A stretch of DNA of 64,000 nucleotides from Parasaccharibacter apium. GTDB lineage: Bacteria > Pseudomonadota > Alphaproteobacteria > Acetobacterales > Acetobacteraceae. Of the stretch, positions 57,272 through 64,000 are shown in pieces. The notes beneath the pieces are model-generated. The model did not search any database, had not been told where the DNA came from, and saw only the letters and a program-made list of their open reading frames with translations. The stretch spans positions 62,001 through 126,000 of the forward strand of contig NZ_MEJG01000002.1 in the NCBI RefSeq assembly GCF_002592045.1. The letters are read 5' to 3'. A program made the position numbers and the translations under genes. Position 1 is the stretch's first letter; every line of letters begins with the position of its first letter.

Positions 57272-59884
57272 ATGACGCGTTCTTCTATGCTGCCAGACAG
57301 CCCGCCACCGCCTTTTCAGAAGCCCCGTTTCCGCCGTTGGCGGTTCTTACTAGGGGCTGCGCTTAGCCTTTGCACGCTTGGCCTTGCCACCCTTGTGCTG
57401 GTGGGTTGGGGCTTATATGCCCATCTCAGTGCTAATCTCCCCAGCGTAGAGAGCTTGCAACATTACCAACCCCCCGTTGTAAGCCGGCTATACACCGCTG
57501 ATGACCAACTCATGGCCGAACTCTCGCACGAGCGGCGTATTTATGTGCCCATCCGGGCCATCCCCCCGCGTGTGCGTAACGCCTTCCTCGCTGCGGAGGA
57601 CCAAAACTTCTATTCCCATGGCGGGGTGGACCCCTTAGCGATGCTGCGTGCTGGGGTGACGGATATTATCAGCATCCTCACCCATCAGGGTAAGCGTCCC
57701 CTCGGGGCCTCCACCATTACCCAACAGGTCGCTAAGGTTATGCTGCTTAATAATAACAGCCTGACCATCGACCGCAAAATACGCGAAGCTCTGCTTGCGA
57801 TGCGTATTGAGCACACCCTCTCCAAAGACCGTATTTTAGAAATCTATCTTAACGGGATTTATCTGGGTAATGGGGCTTATGGTGTAGAAGCCGCCGCTCA
57901 GACTTATTTTAATAAAACGCTCGACCAACTTAGCAATGCCGAGGCTGCGATGCTGGCCAGCATGCCTAAATCCCCTAGCAATTATAATCCCTTCCTCCAC
58001 CCTAAAGCGGCGATGTGGCGGCGCAACTGGGTGCTGGACCGGATGAGCGAGACACGCGCCATCACCCCAGAGGATGCCCAGCAAGCCAAGCAAGACCCGC
58101 TCATCCCCCAAGGCTATACGCGCTTCGGCCCCTTGCAGGATTCCGAATGGTTCGCCGCAGAAGTCCGCCGCCAGCTCACCACCCTCTATAGTGAGGAACA
58201 AACCACCGAGGGCGGGTTGGATGTCCATACCAGTTTGGATGCTCACCTCCAGCAAGTCAGCACTCATTTATTACGGGAAGGGCTCATCAATTATGCACGC
58301 ACGCATGAGGGCTGGCACGGCCCTGTAGGGCACCTAACCAGCCTGACAACATGGCAAGATGACCTCCCCAGCCAGAAGCCTCCCGCAGGGATGCTCTCCT
58401 CATGGCGGTTAGCCGTTATACTCTCCCCAGCCCCAGTAGTGCATGTTGGGTGGGTGAGTGGCCATACAGCCCACACCGCCACACTCCGCAAAGCTGATGA
58501 GAGCTGGAGCCGGCGCACTCATCCACTTCTCCCCGGTCAAATCGTGATGATTGAACCGCAAAGCGATGGCTCCGCAGCACTAGAGCAAATCCCCCAAGTG
58601 GAAGGGGCTACCGTCACGCTGGATGCCCATACAGGCCGTGTGCTGGCCCTTGTGGGGGGCTGGTCCTTCCAGCAAAGCCAATTTAACCGTGCCACACAGG
58701 CCCAACGTCAACCGGGGTCCTCCTTTAAGCCGCTCGTCTATCTTGCTGCGATGGAGCGGGATATTTCCCCCTCTGAAACATTTGATGATTCCCCCATCAG
58801 CTTTGGGGATTGGAAGCCGCAAAATTACGAGCATGATAATTGGGGCCCCACCACGTTGCATGATGCCCTGCGGGAGAGCCGTAACCTCGTCACGATTCGC
58901 GTTGCCGCGCATCTAGGGATGAAGGCTGTTAGCGATATAGCGGTACGCTCTGGCATGGTGAACAATATGCCGCCTTACCTGCCCGCTGCCCTCGGTGCGG
59001 TGGAGACAACCGTCCTTAAAGAAGCTGGGGCCTATGCTGCTATCGCCAATGGTGGCCATAGCATCACCCCTAGCCTCATCGACTATATCCAAAACCCGGA
59101 TGGGACAATTATTTGGCGGAATCAGGCTAATCACCGTACCGTCACAACGGAGAATGGCCTGCCTGTCATCCATGATGACCGGCCTGTCCTCGCCTCCCCG
59201 CAAAGTGCTTATCAAATCACCACCATGATGCGCGATGTCATTGCCCGTGGGACTGGTGTACGCGCAGGTGTGGGGATTGACCGCCCCATCGCCGGGAAAA
59301 CCGGGACAAGCCAAGATTATCATGACGCATGGTTTGCGGGCTTCTCGCCCGATGTCGTCACTGTGGTGTGGATTGGTTATGATACCCCCCGCAGCCTCGG
59401 TAAGAACGAGACAGGCGGCCATCTCTCCGGCCCTATCTGGAATGGCATCATGAAAGCCGTTTTTGCCACCCGCCCCAAGCTGGACTTCCCCACCCCAGAG
59501 GGCATGACCTTGGCAGAATATGACACAGGGCGCATCCGGGCGATTGATGCGTTTAAACAGGACCAGATTCCAGGAGCATCCGTCCCACTGCATGGCTTTG
59601 GCGATGGGACACAAACCCTTACTGCGGCCGATACGGGTGCGGATATGATTCCTGATTCTGAGACCGATATGCCCAGCAGCACCCCCAACAACACATCCGG
59701 TTCTGCTAACCCTGCCAATAGTGATGTCCCCCTTCCCCCCCTACACCTATGGCAGCTACGCCAACCCCCAGCACTGCCAACACGACACCAAACACCACAG
59801 GGGGAGGTGACATTGGCGTTGGGGGGCTATACTAAGGCAGCATCACTAACCATAGGAATAAGGAGAACGCCTCATGTCGGCTGA
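57272..59884 (+). CDS. mrcA: Penicillin-binding protein 1A
   Basis: Bifunctional class A peptidoglycan synthase, 870 residues, anchored by one membrane segment at about 25-50. The GT51 transglycosylase has AAEDQNFYSHGGVDP and GASTITQQVAKVMLL. The transpeptidase has the SxxK serine in PGSSFKPLVY, SRN as the SxN motif and KTG in AGKTGTSQDYHDAWF. An OB-like insertion lies between the domains, and the Pro/Ser-rich C-terminal tail of about 90 residues looks unstructured. The end overlaps the prfB start by 11 bases; mrcA-prfB is a conserved alphaproteobacterial pair. Confidence 0.95.
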   Translation: MTRSSMLPDSPPPPFQKPRFRRWRFLLGAALSLCTLGLATLVLVGWGLYAHLSANLPSVESLQHYQPPVVSRLYTADDQLMAELSHERRIYVPIRAIPPRVRNAFLAAEDQNFYSHGGVDPLAMLRAGVTDIISILTHQGKRPLGASTITQQVAKVMLLNNNSLTIDRKIREALLAMRIEHTLSKDRILEIYLNGIYLGNGAYGVEAAAQTYFNKTLDQLSNAEAAMLASMPKSPSNYNPFLHPKAAMWRRNWVLDRMSETRAITPEDAQQAKQDPLIPQGYTRFGPLQDSEWFAAEVRRQLTTLYSEEQTTEGGLDVHTSLDAHLQQVSTHLLREGLINYARTHEGWHGPVGHLTSLTTWQDDLPSQKPPAGMLSSWRLAVILSPAPVVHVGWVSGHTAHTATLRKADESWSRRTHPLLPGQIVMIEPQSDGSAALEQIPQVEGATVTLDAHTGRVLALVGGWSFQQSQFNRATQAQRQPGSSFKPLVYLAAMERDISPSETFDDSPISFGDWKPQNYEHDNWGPTTLHDALRESRNLVTIRVAAHLGMKAVSDIAVRSGMVNNMPPYLPAALGAVETTVLKEAGAYAAIANGGHSITPSLIDYIQNPDGTIIWRNQANHRTVTTENGLPVIHDDRPVLASPQSAYQITTMMRDVIARGTGVRAGVGIDRPIAGKTGTSQDYHDAWFAGFSPDVVTVVWIGYDTPRSLGKNETGGHLSGPIWNGIMKAVFATRPKLDFPTPEGMTLAEYDTGRIRAIDAFKQDQIPGASVPLHGFGDGTQTLTAADTGADMIPDSETDMPSSTPNNTSGSANPANSDVPLPPLHLWQLRQPPALPTRHQTPQGEVTLALGGYTKAASLTIGIRRTPHVG

Positions 59885-61005
59885 GACCGAAGCCCTCTCC
59901 GAGCAAATCAAGCAGTCTGTTGCACTGCTGAGGAGGCATCTTTGACTGGGATGCCGCCAAAACACGCCTTGCTGAGCTAAACCACCTCGCTGAGGACCCG
60001 GAGCTTTGGAATAATCCAGACGCTGCCCAAAAAATGATGCGCGAGCGCACCATGCTCGCTAATCAGATTGAGGGGGTCGAGGCCTTAGAGACTGAAGTGC
60101 AAGACACGCTCGACCTTGTCGAACTTGCCGAGATGGAGAATGACGAGGCTGTCATCCAAGATGGCCTGACCACTCTGCGTGCCTTAGCCGCCCAAGCCCA
60201 ACAGCGTGAGACGGAGAGCCTTCTCTCTGGTGAGGCCGATGGGAATGATTGTTACCTTGAGGTCAATTCCGGCGCGGGAGGGACCGAGGCGCAAGACTGG
60301 GCCGAGATGCTGCTGCGCATGTACACGCGTTGGGCCGAGCAACATGGCTATAAAGTCACGCTGATGGAAAGCAGCGCAGGCGAGCAAACGGGGCTAAAAT
60401 CAGCTACGATTCTCGTAAGCGGCCCCAATGCGTATGGCTGGCTGAAAACCGAAGCCGGGGTGCATCGGCTTGTCCGCATCTCCCCCTTTGACGCTGCTGC
60501 ACGCCGTCAGACCTCCTTCGCCTCCATCTATATCTCCCCCGTTGTGGATGATTCGATTGAGATTGAAGTCCTCGATTCTGACCTCCGAGTCGATACATTC
60601 CGTGCTTCTGGTGCGGGGGGCCAGCATGTGAACAAAACGGATTCGGCTATCCGTATTACGCACATCCCCACCGGCATTGTTGTGGCCTGCCAGACAGACC
60701 GCTCCCAGCACCGCAACCGCGCCACTGCGATGGAGATGCTGCGTGCCCGCCTTTACGAAGCTGAGCTGCAAAAGCGGGAAGCTGAAGCCTCCGCCGCAGA
60801 AGCGGCTAAGACGGATATTGGTTGGGGGCACCAAATTCGCTCCTACGTTCTAGCACCTTATCAGCTGGTCAAGGACTTGCGGACGAACATAGAGAAAGGC
60901 AATCCCGATGCCGTTCTTGATGGTGATTTAGATGAGTTCATGGCCGCATCACTCGCCCAACGTGTAAGCGCAACACGCTCCGAAGCCAGTGCAACCGCAC
61001 AATAA
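59874..61005 (+). CDS. prfB: Peptide chain release factor 2, programmed +1 frameshift
   Basis: Releases finished proteins at UGA and UAA. Translation begins [15 protein letters not shown], reads 23 codons to an in-frame TGA at 59943, and must shift +1 to continue [12 protein letters not shown]. The joined product (59874-59942 plus 59944-61005) has 376 residues. The SPF anticodon-mimic region ([14 protein letters not shown]) and the catalytic GGQ loop ([14 protein letters not shown]) are intact. AAGGAGA precedes the ATG. The frameshift is autoregulatory: low RF2 means slow termination at UGA and more shifting. Confidence 0.97.
59931..59945 (+). promoter_or_regulatory. prfB programmed frameshift site
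   Basis: AGGAGG, CAT, then CTT TGA C. The internal Shine-Dalgarno sequence is three bases before the slippery CTT, the same arrangement as in E. coli (AGGGGG TAT CTT TGA C). Confidence 0.95.
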
Positions 61006-61025
61006 TAACCCTATAATCAGCATAA

Positions 61026-61046
61026 GAGGGGGCACAACACCCCCTC
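61026..61046 (+). terminator. Hairpin after prfB
   Basis: GAGGGGG and CCCCCTC arms flank a seven-base loop 20 bases after the prfB stop. No U-run follows at once, so it may be a weak terminator or mRNA end structure. Confidence 0.5.
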
Positions 61047-61094
61047 CCCAAAGGGGCTACTCCTATCGTTTTTATAAGTAAGTCTAGTATAAAA

Positions 61095-61209
61095 TTATAC
61101 ACAATGGTCCCTCTCTCAAAAATGAGAGTATGGCTCTACAACCCTTGTATAATAGCCGTTTTTTAATCTTTTTAAAAATTATCCACATTTTATATAAGAG
61201 TTATGCACA
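61095..61209 (+). other. Cluster of three consensus DnaA boxes in an AT-rich gap
   Basis: The 348-base gap between prfB and tonB contains TTATACACA (61095-61103), TTATCCACA (61179-61187) and TTATGCACA (61201-61209). All three match TTATNCACA exactly and lie in the same direction. A run of T and A (61158-61200) sits among them, and a TATAAT element lies at 61148-61153. The arrangement looks like a replication origin (DnaA boxes plus an unwinding element), a DnaA-titration site or a DnaA-controlled promoter. Single matches elsewhere in the window (13656, 54856) show the background rate is low. No dnaA or parAB genes are nearby in view. Confidence 0.55.
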
Positions 61210-61353
61210 GGCTTTTCTGCGAAAGAGTCGCATATCACCCCTTGCATAACGGGGACGGCTTAGGCCATTTTGACACAATAAACCAGACGGGAATGGTCCC
61301 GTGTTGGGGTAGTGTGTGACCCTAAGATAACCAAAGGGGCAAAGAGTTTTGCT

Positions 61354-62043
61354 ATGAAAAGCTACGCTGCCTTACAACGTAGGCCGATTGACTATATCGT
61401 TGCCGCTGTTGTGGCTTTTCTTGCCATTGGGTTGGTGGTCTATGCCCTCACGCTCAATAAGGCAGAGAAGACCGAGCCTACACACCCGCCGATTCAAACG
61501 GTCATCATTGCAGAGGCACCACCTCCCCCACCACCGCCACCGCCGCCTCATCCGGTCATGGTGCAGCCACCGCCGCCTTATATCCCCCCTCCGCGTATTA
61601 AGCTGCCACCGCCGCCTAAGCCGCCTATCCATCATAGCGCGCAAAAAGTGCCTCAACCTAAGGTGGCTCCTACATCTGTTGCGCCTGCTGCCACATCGGC
61701 CTCGGCAGCGTCCAGCAGCAGTAGTGGCAGTGGTGATAGCACCTCCGATAGCGACCATGCTGCTGGGGCTGTGCCAATCAATAATGTGCGGCCAGAATAT
61801 CCTGAAGAAGCCCAAGAGGAGAGCCGGGAGGGCTCTGTGACGGCTTCGTGCGATATTCTCACCAATGGTAAGCCTGCTAATTGTAAGTTGCTCAGTGTAA
61901 AAGGAGGGCATGATTTTGCCGAAAGCGCACTCAACTTCCTAGAACGCTCCCCCGTACGCTACCAACCCGCTGTGGCTGGCGGACAACCCGTTATTGAACA
62001 TAACCACGTCCTACATGTGGACTTCACCCTCGGTGATGAATGA
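61354..62043 (+). CDS. tonB: Energy-transducing protein TonB
   Basis: Links the inner-membrane proton motor to outer-membrane receptors. The 229 residues begin MKSYAALQ, with one membrane anchor at about 13-35. A very proline-rich periplasmic spacer follows (ten consecutive prolines, then further PPPP blocks to about residue 95), then a Ser/Ala-rich stretch. A C-terminal TonB domain (NVRPEYPEEAQEESREGSV, CDILTNGKPANCKLLS) closes the protein. Another in-frame start at 61312 is less likely. It is first of tonB-exbB-exbD-exbD. Confidence 0.93.
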   Translation: MKSYAALQRRPIDYIVAAVVAFLAIGLVVYALTLNKAEKTEPTHPPIQTVIIAEAPPPPPPPPPPHPVMVQPPPPYIPPPRIKLPPPPKPPIHHSAQKVPQPKVAPTSVAPAATSASAASSSSSGSGDSTSDSDHAAGAVPINNVRPEYPEEAQEESREGSVTASCDILTNGKPANCKLLSVKGGHDFAESALNFLERSPVRYQPAVAGGQPVIEHNHVLHVDFTLGDE

Positions 62044-62135
62044 GTATCACCTCATCCATCACCCGCTTATTTGCCCTGACCACAGGGTCCGTTAAGAAAA
62101 CGCACCTTGCGTTGATAGACAAGGATATGAGATTC

Positions 62136-63194
62136 ATGACCAGAATGCTCCGCCTTCCCCTGACACATACCGCCTCTAAAGCGCGTCCATTCTACGGTAC
62201 GGCTTTAGCCTTAATCCTTGCAGCTATGCCGCTTTCCTCTGCGGCGTTGGCTCAAGAGGCAAGCCCTGCTGTACCGCCCGCGGGGGCGAGCGCACCAGCC
62301 CAGCCCCCCGCTGGGGCAACAGCTCCCGCACAAGCCCCCGTTACAACAACTGCTCCGGCTCAACCGCCAGCAGGGGCAACTAGTGACGCACAGCCTCCCG
62401 CTGGGACCGAGGGCAATGCCCCTGTCACAGCAACCCCCGTCAGCGACAAACCCGCTGATGATGCCTCAAAAGACAATCCCTATGGGTTGAAAGCCTTGTG
62501 GAAGAATGGGGACATCATCGCCCGTGGCGTCCTGCTGATTATGGCTCTGATGTCCTTAGGGACATGGATTATCATGGTCAGCAAGTTCATTGAGCAATCC
62601 CGTCTCTTTAGTGCCTCCAAAGCGGCAGACCGGACCTTCTGGACACAAAAGACCATTCAAGAAGGGGCGAAAACCCTCAAGCCCACCTCGCCCTTCCGCT
62701 ATATTGCGGAGACAGGCATCATCGCCGCGCAGCATCATGAAGGCTCCATGCGGGATTCAATCGACCTGCAATCTTGGACAGCCATGTCCATCCAGCGCGC
62801 GTTAGAGACTATCAATACACGTTTGCAAGCGGGTCTCGCCTTCCTCGGTACGGTTGGCTCCACATCGCCCTTTATCGGGCTTTTTGGTACGGTTTGGGGT
62901 ATTTACCATGCTCTGACAGCCATCGGCATTGCAGGGCAAGCCTCCATTGATAAAGTCGCTGGCCCTGTTGGTGAATCCCTCATCATGACGGCTATCGGTC
63001 TTGCTACCGCTGTCCCGGCTGTGTTGGGGTACAACCTTTTGGTGCGCCGTAATAAAGGAGCGATGGACCGCGTCCGTAATTTCGGCTCTGACCTTCACTC
63101 CATTCTGCTCGGCGGTTATCGGCATGAAGATGTTTTGAATGCAGAGGTCAAGGATAATAGCCCCACCACGACAACCACCAACACGCGAGTCTAA
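62136..63194 (+). CDS. exbB: ExbB proton channel subunit with exported N-terminal extension
   Basis: Pentameric proton channel of the Ton system (MotA/TolQ/ExbB family), 352 residues, longer than E. coli ExbB. A signal-peptide-like segment (ending ALAQE at about residue 40) precedes a decapeptide-repeat Pro/Ala linker (about 47-96), then the channel domain with three membrane helices. FLGTVGSTSPFIGLFGTVWGI and IGLATAVPAVLGYNLL are the family signatures. The ATG at 62136 has AAGGA ten bases upstream. An ATG at 62040 overlapping the tonB stop would bury the signal sequence behind 32 residues. Confidence 0.92.
   Translation: MTRMLRLPLTHTASKARPFYGTALALILAAMPLSSAALAQEASPAVPPAGASAPAQPPAGATAPAQAPVTTTAPAQPPAGATSDAQPPAGTEGNAPVTATPVSDKPADDASKDNPYGLKALWKNGDIIARGVLLIMALMSLGTWIIMVSKFIEQSRLFSASKAADRTFWTQKTIQEGAKTLKPTSPFRYIAETGIIAAQHHEGSMRDSIDLQSWTAMSIQRALETINTRLQAGLAFLGTVGSTSPFIGLFGTVWGIYHALTAIGIAGQASIDKVAGPVGESLIMTAIGLATAVPAVLGYNLLVRRNKGAMDRVRNFGSDLHSILLGGYRHEDVLNAEVKDNSPTTTTTNTRV
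62274..62423 (+). repeat. 30-base tandem repeat coding decapeptides in exbB
   Basis: Five in-frame 30-base units encode PPAGASAPAQ, PPAGATAPAQ, APVTTTAPAQ, PPAGATSDAQ and PPAGTEGNAP. Copies are diverged at third codon positions, so the repeat is old or maintained at the protein level. Length variation between strains is likely. Confidence 0.85.
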
Positions 63195-63199
63195 TCATC

Positions 63200-63625
63200 A
63201 TGGCTATGAACATCGGTAACGGTGGAGATGATGACGGCGAGGTGGTGTCGGCTATCAACACCACGCCGCTTGTTGATGTCATGCTGGTGCTGCTTATCAT
63301 CTTCCTCATCACCATCCCGGTAGCGACCCATACGGTTAAGGTTCAGCTACCGGTGGACCGCAACCAGCCAACCAAGACCAAACCGGGCAATATTGTGTTG
63401 GCTGTCACCGCTGATGGGCAAAGCTACTGGAACACCACCCCCCTCACCGGGCATAAGGACCTCCTCAACCGCCTTATGGAGGCAGCACGCCAGCAGCCTC
63501 AACCGCAAATCCAAATCCGTGGCGATGGGTCTGTCCAATATATGCCCATCGGTCGGATTGTAGCGGCATGCCAAGAGGCTGGCATCCAACATGTGGACTT
63601 CATCACCGAGCAACCACACGACTAA
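63200..63625 (+). CDS. exbD: ExbD proton channel subunit (first copy)
   Basis: Biopolymer transport protein, 141 residues, with one membrane helix near the N-terminus. INTTPLVDVMLVLLIIFLI carries the conserved proton-binding Asp, and a periplasmic domain ends IQHVDFITEQP. It starts five bases after exbB. A second exbD follows after about 90 bases that contain a small hairpin (63668-63684). Confidence 0.95.
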   Translation: MAMNIGNGGDDDGEVVSAINTTPLVDVMLVLLIIFLITIPVATHTVKVQLPVDRNQPTKTKPGNIVLAVTADGQSYWNTTPLTGHKDLLNRLMEAARQQPQPQIQIRGDGSVQYMPIGRIVAACQEAGIQHVDFITEQPHD

Positions 63626-63715
63626 CCCCCTCTATTTACCTAATCTGTAACAGAGGCCCCATTTTCTGCCCCCTCTTTGGGGGCCACACCGGACGAACAT
63701 TTTGGGAGGTCCATC

Positions 63716-64000
63716 ATGGCTATGGGTATTGGCTCTAGCAGCACTCATGAAGATGAAGCCATTGTCGATATCAACACCACCCCGTTGATTGACGTCATGT
63801 TGGTGTTGCTCATCATGCTCATCATCACCATCCCCCTCCAAACGCATTCCGTGGCGATTGACCTCCCCCAAGGCAACCCGCCTCCCTCGGCAATACAGCC
63901 ACAAATTGTCACGATTAGCATTAATTACGACAATTCATTGAGCTGGAATGACATGCCCATCCCCTCTGAGGATGCTCTCCAAGCGCATATTAACGAGGCC
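63716..64000 (+). CDS. exbD: ExbD proton channel subunit (second copy, cut by window end)
   Basis: The first 95 codons of another ExbD. DINTTPLIDVMLVLLIMLI is the membrane helix with the conserved Asp, followed by a periplasmic part starting THSVAIDLPQGNPP. GGGAGGT precedes the ATG. It differs clearly from the first copy after the helix, so it is a paralogue and not a recent duplicate. The frame is open to the window edge. Confidence 0.93.
   Translation, partial: MAMGIGSSSTHEDEAIVDINTTPLIDVMLVLLIMLIITIPLQTHSVAIDLPQGNPPPSAIQPQIVTISINYDNSLSWNDMPIPSEDALQAHINEA

Noticed and set aside
60034-61005. prfB starting at an internal ATG
   Set aside because: The conserved frameshift signal and the N-terminal RF2 residues upstream show the gene starts at 59874.
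61148-61153. TATAAT as a firm tonB promoter
   Set aside because: No convincing -35 hexamer lies 16-18 bases upstream, so I mention it only within the DnaA-box entry.
61372-61911. A 179-codon arginine-rich frame antisense to tonB
   Set aside because: The arginine and tryptophan runs come from reading the proline codons of tonB backwards.
62274-62423. Possible CRISPR-like array
   Set aside because: The 30-base periodicity is in frame and encodes a Pro/Ala decapeptide repeat, with no spacers.

Overview
The window reads as chromosomal DNA of an alphaproteobacterium. The likeliest source is an acetic acid bacterium (Acetobacteraceae) with a compact genome, such as a relative of Bombella, Saccharibacter or Gluconobacter. 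The gene order is typical of alphaproteobacteria: dnaK-dnaJ-dapB, metK-trmB, rph-rdgB, mrcA-prfB, and parts of the trpBA-accD-folC cluster. A tonB-exbB-exbD-exbD cluster and a 2-keto-acid decarboxylase are also present. The family assignment is inferred from gene content and protein resemblance; no search was run. I see no insertion sequence, prophage, rRNA or CRISPR array. The DNA is densely coding and moderately GC-rich, with short AT-rich patches at a few promoters.

Layout. 0-4.1 kb: a sensor kinase, a pair of small exported proteins (one with a SIMPL domain) and a membrane-anchored HtrA protease. 4.1-9.9 kb (minus strand): hrpB, apt, an MFS drug exporter, a TVP38-type membrane protein and a Nudix hydrolase. 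10-13.8 kb: a YhhS-type MFS transporter, a LOG protein, murA and dcd. 13.9-17.5 kb (minus): a tightly overlapping operon of a lipoprotein, a GT4 glycosyltransferase, a 52-residue protein and an EamA transporter. 17.8-24 kb: dnaK, dnaJ, dapB, metK and trmB. 24-27.5 kb: ETF-ubiquinone oxidoreductase, broken by a one-base deletion in an A7 run, then etfB and etfA. 27.6 kb: tRNA-Pro(CGG). 28-31 kb (minus): hemH, asd and a 2OG-Fe(II) oxygenase. 31-45.9 kb: sucA, trpB, trpA, accD, folC and dnaB. A 6-kb block of copA, an aromatic aminotransferase and a keto-acid decarboxylase lies between trpA and accD. 46-57 kb (minus): an EamA transporter, a TonB receptor behind a Zur-box-like palindrome, sulfate assimilation (cysH, cysD, cysNC, TauE exporter), an alginate-export-type porin, rdgB and rph. 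57-64 kb: PBP1A, prfB with its programmed frameshift, an AT-rich gap with three consensus DnaA boxes, and tonB-exbB-exbD-exbD.

How the genes work together. The cys operon takes sulfate to sulfite: ATP sulfurylase CysD/CysN(C), then a CysH with the Cys pairs of an iron-sulfur APS reductase. The ETF genes carry electrons from flavin dehydrogenases to quinone, if the oxidoreductase is intact. The aminotransferase and decarboxylase form a two-gene Ehrlich-type route from aromatic amino acids to aldehydes. TonB-ExbB-ExbD would power the outer-membrane receptor that appears zinc-regulated.

Most worth checking: (1) the three-DnaA-box intergenic region, a candidate replication origin or DnaA-controlled site; (2) the Zur-like operator before the TonB receptor; (3) the decarboxylase-aminotransferase operon inside the trp-accD-folC neighbourhood; (4) the ETF-QO frameshift; (5) two unassigned palindromes before the porin gene; and (6) the lipoprotein/GT4/52-aa/EamA operon of unknown purpose.
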